Below are positions 41,909 to 48,496 of a stretch of DNA of 64,000 bases, piece after piece (within the stretch, counting starts at the first letter, position 1; each line of letters begins with the position of its first letter). The DNA is taken from the NCBI GenBank assembly GCA_965200525.1, contig OZ241368.1:5208001-5272000 (forward strand). The letters are read 5' to 3'. The DNA comes from JANNPJ01 sp965200525 (GTDB taxonomy: Bacteria; Actinomycetota; Actinomycetes; Actinomycetales; Kineosporiaceae). The notes under the pieces were generated by a model that ran no database searches, was not told the origin of the DNA, and saw nothing but the letters and a program-made list of their open reading frames with translations. A program made the position numbers and the translations under genes.

Positions 41909-42412
41909 ATGTCGGGTGCCATCACGCGAGGCGTGCTGTTCGTGCATTCCGCGCCGAGCGCGTTGTGCCCACATGTGGAGTGGGCCGCGGGCGGCGTCCT
42001 CGGGCTGCGTCTTTCGCTGGACTGGATCGAGCAGCCGGCGGCGCCCGGGCTGTACCGCACCGAGCTGTCGTGGCAGGCCCCGCAGGGTATGGGGGCCAAG
42101 CTGACGTCGGCTCTGCGCGGCTGGGCTCATCTACGCTTCGAGGTGACCGAGGAACCGAGCGCCGGGGTCGACGGCGGCCGCTGGAGCCATACCCCGGAGC
42201 TCGGGATCTTCCATGCCGCGACCGACGTCCACGGCAACGTCATGGTGCCCGAGGACCGGGTGCGGGCCGCGATCGAGATCGGTCACGGCGAGCCGGCGCT
42301 GATGATGCGCGAGCTCGACCTCGCCCTCGGCCGGGCCTGGGACGACGAGCTCGAGCCGTTCCGCTACGCCGGCGACGGCGCTCCGGTCCGCTGGCTGCAC
42401 CGGGTCGGGTGA
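41909..42412 (+). CDS. DUF3145 family protein
   Basis: A 167-residue protein matching the actinobacterial DUF3145 family over its full length (GVLFVHSAPSALCPHVEWA, YRTELSWQAPQG, MMRELDLALGRAWDDELEPFRYAG). GGAGG precedes ATG 41909. It is conserved beside the fabD-fabH-acpP-fabF genes in many actinomycetes, so a role near fatty-acid synthesis is suspected but unproven. Convergent with fabF, separated by a strong terminator. Confidence 0.9.
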   Translation: MSGAITRGVLFVHSAPSALCPHVEWAAGGVLGLRLSLDWIEQPAAPGLYRTELSWQAPQGMGAKLTSALRGWAHLRFEVTEEPSAGVDGGRWSHTPELGIFHAATDVHGNVMVPEDRVRAAIEIGHGEPALMMRELDLALGRAWDDELEPFRYAGDGAPVRWLHRVG

Positions 42413-42453
42413 GGCGCGACCCGAAGGTCGGCTGACGCCCGGAACAAACGTCG

Positions 42454-42489
42454 CCAGCCGTGGACCGCTGGTCGGCGGTCCACGGCTGG
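42454..42489. terminator. Bidirectional terminator between DUF3145 and fabF
   Basis: Perfect 15-bp stem: 42454-42468 pairs with 42475-42489, 6-nt loop. Placed between the convergent gene ends. Confidence 0.8.
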
Positions 42490-42509
42490 GTGGGTGATTG
42501 CTGCTGCGG

Positions 42510-43775
42510 TTACTCGGCGCTCTTGAAAGCCAGCGCCACGTTGTGACCGCCGAAGCCGAAGGCGTTGCTGATCGCCGCCCGGCCGCCCGGTCCGCTGGGC
42601 AGCTTGCGCGGGTCGGCCCCGATCACGTCCAGCGTGATCGCCGGGTCGAGGTTCTCCAGGTTGATGGTCGGCGGGGCGATCCCGTCCCGGACGGCCAGCA
42701 CGGTGAAGATCGCCTCCAGAGCGCCCGCCGCGCCGAGCAGGTGCCCGGTCATCGACTTGGTCGCGGAGACGGCCACGCCGTCGATCGCGTCACCGAAAGC
42801 GACCCGCAATGCCTTGGCCTCGGCCACGTCACCGACCGGGGTCGAGGTGGCGTGCGCGTTCACGTGGACGATGTCGCGCGGAGCGAGGTCGGCGTCCCGC
42901 AGGGCGGCCAGGATCGCCCGGGAGGCCCCGGCGCCCTCGGGCTCGGGGGCGGCGATGTGGTACCCGTCGGAGGTGATCCCGGCGCCGGCCAGGATCGCGT
43001 GCACGGTGGCGCCGCGGGCCCGGGCGTGCTCCAGCGACTCCAGCACCAGGGCCCCGGCGCCCTCGCCGATGACGAAGCCGTCGCGGTCCACGTCGTAGGG
43101 CCGGGACGCCGTCGCCGGCGAGTCGTTACGGGTGGACAGGGCCTGCATGGCAGCGAAACCGCTGATCGGCAGCGGGTGGATGGCCGCCTCGGTACCACCG
43201 GCGATGACCACGTCGGCCAGGCCCCGGCGGATCATGTCGATGCCCTGGGCCAGGGCCTCGGCCCCGGAGGCACAGGCCGAGACCGGAGTGTGCACCCCGG
43301 CCCGCGCGCCGAACTCGATCCCGATCGCCGCGGCCGGCCCGTTGGGCATCAGCATCGGCACGGTCAGGGGCAGGATCCGGCGCGGACCCTTCTCCAGCAA
43401 CGTGTCGTAGGCGGTGAGCAAGGTCCAGACCCCGCCGATGCCCGAGGCCATGGTGACCGCGAGCCGCTCCGGTTCGACCTCCGGGGCGCCGGCGTGGGCC
43501 CAGGCCTCGCGGGCCGCCACCAGAGCGAACTGACCGCTGGGGTCGTTGCGCTTGATCTCCTGCCGGGTCAGCACCTGGTCCACCGGCTGAGCCAGCCGGC
43601 AGGCGAAGGACACCGGTAGGGGGTACCGCTCCAGCCAGGCCGGGTCGAGGGGAGCGGCGCCGGACCGACCGGCCAGTGCCCCTTCCCAGGTCGAGGTGAC
43701 GTCACCGCCGAGGGGAGTGGTCGCCCCCAGACCGGTGACGGCGATCTGAATGTTCGCTGAAGCGGACCTGGTCAT
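42510..43775 (-). CDS. fabF: Beta-ketoacyl-ACP synthase II
   Basis: A 421-residue condensing enzyme. Catalytic Cys about 168 in VSACASGAEAL, and the two His in NAHATSTPVGD and KSMTGHLLGAAG. It elongates acyl-ACP with malonyl-ACP in the FAS II cycle. Last gene of the fabD-fabH-acpP-fabF operon, 6 nt after acpP. Only one KAS II is present here, unlike kasA-kasB in mycobacteria. Confidence 0.95.
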   Translation of the reverse strand: MTRSASANIQIAVTGLGATTPLGGDVTSTWEGALAGRSGAAPLDPAWLERYPLPVSFACRLAQPVDQVLTRQEIKRNDPSGQFALVAAREAWAHAGAPEVEPERLAVTMASGIGGVWTLLTAYDTLLEKGPRRILPLTVPMLMPNGPAAAIGIEFGARAGVHTPVSACASGAEALAQGIDMIRRGLADVVIAGGTEAAIHPLPISGFAAMQALSTRNDSPATASRPYDVDRDGFVIGEGAGALVLESLEHARARGATVHAILAGAGITSDGYHIAAPEPEGAGASRAILAALRDADLAPRDIVHVNAHATSTPVGDVAEAKALRVAFGDAIDGVAVSATKSMTGHLLGAAGALEAIFTVLAVRDGIAPPTINLENLDPAITLDVIGADPRKLPSGPGGRAAISNAFGFGGHNVALAFKSAE

Positions 43776-43781
43776 CGAAGC

Positions 43782-44051
43782 TCAGGCCTGCCCGACCGAG
43801 GCGTCCTGCGCCTTGGTGATGTAGTTCACGGCGTCGGCAACGGTCTTCAGATCGGTGACGGCGTCGTCCGGGATCTCGACGTTGAACTTGTCCTGCGCGT
43901 TGACGACGATCGTCATCATCGACAGCGAGTCGATGTCGAGGTCGTCGACGAACGACTTCTCCAGCTGCACGTCGTCGGCCGGCAGACCGGTCTCCTCGGT
44001 GACCAGCTCGGCGAGGCCGGCGAGGATCTCCTGCGGGCTGTACGTGGACAT
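43782..44051 (-). CDS. acpP: Acyl carrier protein
   Basis: An 89-residue acidic four-helix protein. Phosphopantetheine is attached at Ser42 in the DSL motif (DIDSLSMM). AAGGAG lies 6 nt before ATG 44051. Carries the growing acyl chain between the fab enzymes encoded on either side. Confidence 0.96.
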   Translation of the reverse strand: MSTYSPQEILAGLAELVTEETGLPADDVQLEKSFVDDLDIDSLSMMTIVVNAQDKFNVEIPDDAVTDLKTVADAVNYITKAQDASVGQA

Positions 44052-44098
44052 TCGAACTCCTTGTGGGGTTGGTTGATGATGCCGGACGGGAAAGAAAC

Positions 44099-45115
44099 CT
44101 AGGGCAGGACGGCGACCTGGGCCGCGAAGCTCAGGCCGGCGCCGAAACCGATCATCAGGGCCAGCCCACCGGAGTGGGCCTGCCCCTCGGTGAGCATCCG
44201 GTCCATGGCCAGCGGGATGGAGGCGGCCGAGGTGTTGCCGGCGTCGGCGATGTCCCGGGCGATGGCCACGTGCTCGGGCAGGTGCAGCTGCTTGGCCATC
44301 GCGTCGACGATCCGCATGTTGGCCTGGTGCGGGATGAACGCGTCGAGGTCCTCGACGCCGATCCCGGCCGCGTCCAGGGCCTTCTGGGCCACCGGGGACA
44401 TCTCCCAGACGGCCCAGCGGAACACCTTCGGCCCGGCCATCCGCAGGGTCGGCCAGTCGGCGCCCTCGCGGTACTCCGACCAGGAGGCGTTGGAGCGGAT
44501 CGAGTCCCACTGGGAGGCGTCCGAGCCCCAGATCGTGGGCCCGATCGCGGGCGTGGCGCTCGGCCCGATCACCGCCGCGCCGGCGCCGTCCCCGAAGATG
44601 AACGCCGTCGAGCGGTCCGTGGGGTCGGTGATCCGGCTCATCGTTTCGGCCCCTACCACCAGCACGTTGCGGGCCGAGCCGCCCCGGATCATGTCCGAGG
44701 CCAGGCTGATCCCGTAACAGAACCCGGCGCAGGCGGTGTTGACGTCCATCGTGACCGCCCGGTCGGCGCCGATCCGCTGGGCCAGGACGGCGGCCGCGGA
44801 CGGCGTCTGCAGGTGGTGCGTGATGGTCGCGACCAGAATGGTGTCGATGTCGGCCGGGACCAGGCCGGCCCGCTCGATCGCGGTCAGGGCGGCCGGCACG
44901 GCCAGGTCGACCGCGTTCTCGCCGGGGGCGGCGAACCGGCGGCTGACGATGCCGGAGCGTTCCTGGATCCAGGTGTCGGACGAGTCGATCGCCTCGACCA
45001 GTTCGTCGTTCATCACCACCCGGTCCGGGCGGTGGGAGGCCACGGACATGATCCGGGCGTGCTCCGACCCGCGGGACGGCGTGATCACGGCCGGGGCCGT
45101 CCGGTTGGTGGTCAC
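44099..45115 (-). CDS. fabH: Beta-ketoacyl-ACP synthase III
   Basis: A 338-residue thiolase-fold enzyme. Catalytic Cys about 127 in NTACAGFCYG, His in IPHQANMRI and Asn in AGNTSAASIPLA. It starts fatty-acid synthesis by condensing a short acyl-CoA, probably branched in an actinomycete, with malonyl-ACP. It overlaps fabD by 4 nt. Confidence 0.95.
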   Translation of the reverse strand: MTTNRTAPAVITPSRGSEHARIMSVASHRPDRVVMNDELVEAIDSSDTWIQERSGIVSRRFAAPGENAVDLAVPAALTAIERAGLVPADIDTILVATITHHLQTPSAAAVLAQRIGADRAVTMDVNTACAGFCYGISLASDMIRGGSARNVLVVGAETMSRITDPTDRSTAFIFGDGAGAAVIGPSATPAIGPTIWGSDASQWDSIRSNASWSEYREGADWPTLRMAGPKVFRWAVWEMSPVAQKALDAAGIGVEDLDAFIPHQANMRIVDAMAKQLHLPEHVAIARDIADAGNTSAASIPLAMDRMLTEGQAHSGGLALMIGFGAGLSFAAQVAVLP

Positions 45116-46152
45116 GAGTTCACCGCCGTCGGCAGTCGCAGGTCGGCCGCGTCGGTCGTGTCACCCTGGCCGGTCCGGTCAGGTTCGTCGGTCCGGTCAG
45201 GGGCCGGGCCCGCTTCGGGGCCGGGGCCACCGTGCTCGCGGATCAGCTTCAGGGCCGCGGGCAGGTCGTCGGGAGTCTTCAGAGCCACGATCTCGACCCC
45301 GGGCAGGGCCCGCTTGGCCAGGTTGGCCAGGGTGCCGGCCGGCGGGAGCTCGAGCAGGCCGGTGACTCCGAGCTCGCGGAACGTGGCCATGCACAGGTCC
45401 CAGCGGACCGGGTTGCTGACCTGGCTGACGATCCGGCGCAGCACCTCCGGGCCGTTGTGGACCACGGCGCCGTCGGCGTTGGAGACCAGCCGGACGCGGG
45501 CGTCGTGGGTGCTGATGCCCCGGGCGTGCCGGGCCAGGACGTCGACCGCGGGGGCCATGTGCTCGGTGTGGAAGGCTCCGGCCACCTTCAGCGGGACCAC
45601 CCGGGCCCGGGCCGGCGCCGCGGCGGCGAACGCGGCCAGGTCGTCCATCCGGCCGGCCGCGACCACCTGCCCGGCGCCGTTCACGTTGGCCGCGATCAGG
45701 TGGTGGTCGGCCAGGGCGGCCGCGAGCTCCTCGGGATCACCGCCCAGGACGGCGCTCATCCCGGTCGGGGTGACCGCGGCGGCCCGGGCCATGGACCGGC
45801 CACGCTCGCGGACCAGCACCACCGCCTGCTCGGCGGTGATCACCCCGGTGGCCGCGGCCGCGGTGACCTCGCCGACCGAGTGTCCGGAGCCGGCCCCGAT
45901 CCGGGCGTAGGCGTCGGAGGGGTGCGGGAAGAGGGTGAGCAGGGAGACCAGGCCGGCCCCGACGATCAGGGGCTGGGCGATCGCGGTGTCGCGGATGGTC
46001 TCGGCGTCCGACACCGTGCCGTGCTCGATCAGATCGAGGCCGGCCACGGTCGAGAGCCAGGAGAGACGGTCGGCCACCCCGGGCAACTCCAGCCAGGGCT
46101 GGAGGAAGCCGGGGGTCTGGGAGCCCTGTCCGGGGGCGACGATGACGAGCAC
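45112..46152 (-). CDS. fabD: Malonyl-CoA:ACP transacylase
   Basis: A 346-residue protein from GTG 46152, chosen for AAGGTG just upstream and because the conserved VIVAPGQGSQ follows at once. Nucleophile Ser in GHSVGE (about 91) and His in GAFHTEHM. Loads malonate onto AcpP. The C-terminal 45 residues are Pro/Asp/Thr-rich and outside the domain. First gene of the fab operon, behind the fasR gene. Confidence 0.94.
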   Translation of the reverse strand: MLVIVAPGQGSQTPGFLQPWLELPGVADRLSWLSTVAGLDLIEHGTVSDAETIRDTAIAQPLIVGAGLVSLLTLFPHPSDAYARIGAGSGHSVGEVTAAAATGVITAEQAVVLVRERGRSMARAAAVTPTGMSAVLGGDPEELAAALADHHLIAANVNGAGQVVAAGRMDDLAAFAAAAPARARVVPLKVAGAFHTEHMAPAVDVLARHARGISTHDARVRLVSNADGAVVHNGPEVLRRIVSQVSNPVRWDLCMATFRELGVTGLLELPPAGTLANLAKRALPGVEIVALKTPDDLPAALKLIREHGGPGPEAGPAPDRTDEPDRTGQGDTTDAADLRLPTAVNS

Positions 46153-46219
46153 ACGTTCACCTTGTGCCCCCGAGGCCTCCGGTGGATGTCGCGCCGGCCA
46201 CCAAGCTTTGGGCCGCCCT

Positions 46220-46236
46220 TTGGAGGGTTCCTCCAA
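46220..46236. promoter_or_regulatory. Small inverted repeat in the fasR-fabD gap
   Basis: ttggagg-gtt-cctccaa, 7-bp perfect arms, between the fasR stop and fabD start. Could be a weak fasR terminator or an operator for FasR; the sequence alone does not decide. Confidence 0.3.
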
Positions 46237-46258
46237 GAGACGCCTTCCGGTGCACTGA

Positions 46259-47416
46259 TCAGATCGGTCCTTCACCGAGCCGACCTGCGACGATGGCCAC
46301 TCGGAGGTTGAACGCCCCGCGAGGATCAGTAGGGTTCCACTTAGTGATGTCACTCACTCGGCGCAACCTGTACCGCACGGTGTTGGGGTGCACGAAGAGA
46401 GCCCGGGCCGCGCCTTCGAGCGAGCCGCCGAGTTCCAGATAGGCCCACACGGTCTCCAGCAGCGGGACCGGCCCGTCGGCCAGCGGGCGGTAGCCCTCCT
46501 CGATCAGGGTCCGGCGGGCGGCGACGTCGCCGAGGATCAGCCGCTCCGGGAGCAGGTCGTCGGCGCTGACCGGCCGGGGAGCCCCCGGCCAGGCGGAAGC
46601 GGCGCTGAGCCCGGAGAGGGCGGCCCGGGCCGACTCGCCGGCCGACATCAGCCCGTCGACCACCGGGCCGACCACCACCGGCCCCGGCCCCAGCAACGGC
46701 AGCACCTCACCGACCAGGGCGGCCGGGTCGGTGGGATGACCGAGGATCACCACCACCCGCTCGCCCTGGACGCCGACCAGGGCGTCGCCGCCGGCGGCCC
46801 GGGTGCTGCGCCGCAACCCGGCCACCACCTCCTCGACCGGGTCGAGGGGGGTCAGCCCGGCGATGACGGCCACCTTGCTCTCCTCGCCCCAGCTCAGGGC
46901 GGCGGCCCGGGAGCGCAGGTCGTCGGTGTCGACACCGCGCAGCACGCCGTCCACCACCAGCGCCTCGAGCCGCGCGTCCCAGGCCCCGCGGGACTCGGCC
47001 GCCCGGGCGTAGATCTCGGCCGCCGCGAACGCGACGTCCCGCGAGTAGCGGAGCATGGCCTCGCGCAGGTGCTGCTCGTCGCCGGGGGCGGCGATCAGCG
47101 GGGTCTGCTCCTCGACCGCGTCGACCATGGTCCGGACCATCTGCAGGGTCTGCCGAAGGGTGATCGAGCGGGTCAGCTCCCGGGGGGCGGTGCCGAACAC
47201 GTCGGCGGTCACCTGGACCCGGTCGGCCGGGTCGCGGTACCAGGCGATGAAGGCCGACACCCCGGCGTGAGCGATCAGCCCGACCCAGGAGCGGTCCTGG
47301 GCGCTCATCGCCCGGTACCAGGGGAAGCCCTCTTCCATCCGGCGCACCGCCTGAGCCGCGAGGGCGCCGCGAGCACGGGTCAGGTTAACGACGGTGGGGT
47401 CTTCCGAGGCGGGCAC
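46259..47416 (-). CDS. fasR: FasR-type PucR-family activator of fatty-acid genes
   Basis: A 385-residue protein. A GGDEF-like middle domain is followed by a C-terminal PucR helix-turn-helix (ETVWAYLELGGSLEGAARALFVHPNTVRYRLRRVSDITK). The position directly upstream of fabD matches FasR of Streptomyces (SCO2386) and Rv2242, which activate the fab operon in response to acyl-CoA levels. Start GTG 47416: minus-strand TAAGCT (47429-47424) lies 7 nt before it, without Shine-Dalgarno, suggesting a leaderless transcript. Confidence 0.9.
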   Translation of the reverse strand: MPASEDPTVVNLTRARGALAAQAVRRMEEGFPWYRAMSAQDRSWVGLIAHAGVSAFIAWYRDPADRVQVTADVFGTAPRELTRSITLRQTLQMVRTMVDAVEEQTPLIAAPGDEQHLREAMLRYSRDVAFAAAEIYARAAESRGAWDARLEALVVDGVLRGVDTDDLRSRAAALSWGEESKVAVIAGLTPLDPVEEVVAGLRRSTRAAGGDALVGVQGERVVVILGHPTDPAALVGEVLPLLGPGPVVVGPVVDGLMSAGESARAALSGLSAASAWPGAPRPVSADDLLPERLILGDVAARRTLIEEGYRPLADGPVPLLETVWAYLELGGSLEGAARALFVHPNTVRYRLRRVSDITKWNPTDPRGAFNLRVAIVAGRLGEGPI

Positions 47417-47531
47417 GCCTGTGAGCTTAGGACATCCTGGGTGCCCTTTCACCTGCGGAAATACCCGGATGGCGGTGAGCTGCAGTCGCCCGGCCGGGCG
47501 AGTGCCGGTAGGTTGGGGGCGGTTCACCACA

Positions 47532-47552
47532 ACCCCGGAGGGCTTCCGGGGT
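47532..47552. promoter_or_regulatory. 5'-UTR hairpin ahead of the helical protein gene
   Basis: accccgga (47532-47539) pairs with tccggggt (47545-47552), 5-nt loop, 42 nt before the ATG at 47594. Role unknown. Confidence 0.35.
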
Positions 47553-47593
47553 CGCTTGATGACACTGCACCTCCCGTTGCCGAAAGGGGCGAT

Positions 47594-48403
47594 ATGGCAG
47601 CGCTGGATCGACTGAGGCGACGCTCTGTGAACGACGACACCGGTGGGGGGAGCGACGTCGTGTACACCGAGGACCGCTCCGAGGAGGAGGGTCTGCGGGT
47701 CCGGCTCGCCGACGACCCGAACGACGTCCCGGCCTTCGACCGGCTGGCCAAGATCGTCCGGTCCCGGGCGGTCGAGGGGCACGACGCGGGCGACCCGCAG
47801 CGCGAGGCCGACGACGCGGTCTGGGCCCTGGCCGAGGAGGTCGCCCACAACGGGCGGGCCTGGTACCCGCTGATCCAGCTGGCCCGGCTGTCGATCGACG
47901 ACGACCGCGAGGTGGCCCTGCGCCGGCTGGCGACGGCGGCCGACCGCGATCCGACCGGCGAGGCGCTGGCCCAGGGGCTGACCATGCTGCTGGAGTCCGG
48001 CCACCCGGTCGACGCGCTCAACCTCGGCGTCGGGCACTGGCGGCCCCGTGAGCACGTGGTCGCGGCCGGCCGGCAGGTGATCGAGGCGGCGGTGGAGACC
48101 GATCGCCCCGGTGAGGCCCGCCGTCATCTCGACTCGATGGGCCTGCACCCGGACACCAAGGCGGTGGAGAAGCTACGCCGCGAACTGGAAGGCCGGATCG
48201 CCGAGGCCGACCGCAAGGCGGCCGAGCGGCGGACCAGCACCGGCTCGTTCCCGGCCGTGGTGATCGACACGACGTCCGACTTCTCTGACCCGTCGGCTGC
48301 TCCCGGGCTCGGCGGCCGCCCGGACGCCGGTGGGGGCGGACCAGCGGCCTCGGTCGACCTGCGGGACAAGGGCTCGCGGTTGCTGGGCTTCCTGCGCCGC
48401 TGA
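47594..48403 (+). CDS. Conserved hypothetical alpha-helical protein
   Basis: A 269-residue protein with AAAGGGG before ATG 47594. Residues about 35-210 form repeated helix pairs of TPR-like pattern (RLADDPNDVPAFDRLAKIV, YPLIQLARLSIDDDREVALRRLATAADRDPTGEALAQGL). The rest is Ser/Gly/Pro-rich with a basic end (GSRLLGFLRR). The gene occupies a fixed place between fasR and aceE in this type of block. Scaffold or adaptor role possible; function unknown. Confidence 0.75.
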   Translation: MAALDRLRRRSVNDDTGGGSDVVYTEDRSEEEGLRVRLADDPNDVPAFDRLAKIVRSRAVEGHDAGDPQREADDAVWALAEEVAHNGRAWYPLIQLARLSIDDDREVALRRLATAADRDPTGEALAQGLTMLLESGHPVDALNLGVGHWRPREHVVAAGRQVIEAAVETDRPGEARRHLDSMGLHPDTKAVEKLRRELEGRIAEADRKAAERRTSTGSFPAVVIDTTSDFSDPSAAPGLGGRPDAGGGGPAASVDLRDKGSRLLGFLRR

Positions 48404-48445
48404 CCGAACGACGGCTCTGAACGAACGACGGCGCTGAACGAACGA
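48395..48445. repeat. Three 17-nt tandem units, the first containing the stop codon
   Basis: cgccgctgaccgaacga (48395-48411), cggctctgaacgaacga (48412-48428) and cggcgctgaacgaacga (48429-48445). The gene's TGA at 48401-48403 is copied in each unit. Very clear case of stop-codon duplication. Confidence 0.9.
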
Positions 48446-48479
48446 GGGGCCGGAGCTGAGTGATCAGCTCCGGCCCCTC
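48444..48479. terminator. Strong bidirectional terminator before aceE
   Basis: Perfect 16-bp stem, 48444-48459 with 48464-48479, and a gtga loop, between the convergent helical-protein and aceE genes. Confidence 0.85.
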
Positions 48480-48496
48480 GTCGTGGTCCTACCCGG

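Noticed and set aside
46388..47593. Upstream extension of the helical protein gene through fasR antisense
   Set aside because: ATG 47594 has an AAAGGGG ribosome site at good spacing and the upstream part is complement of fasR.
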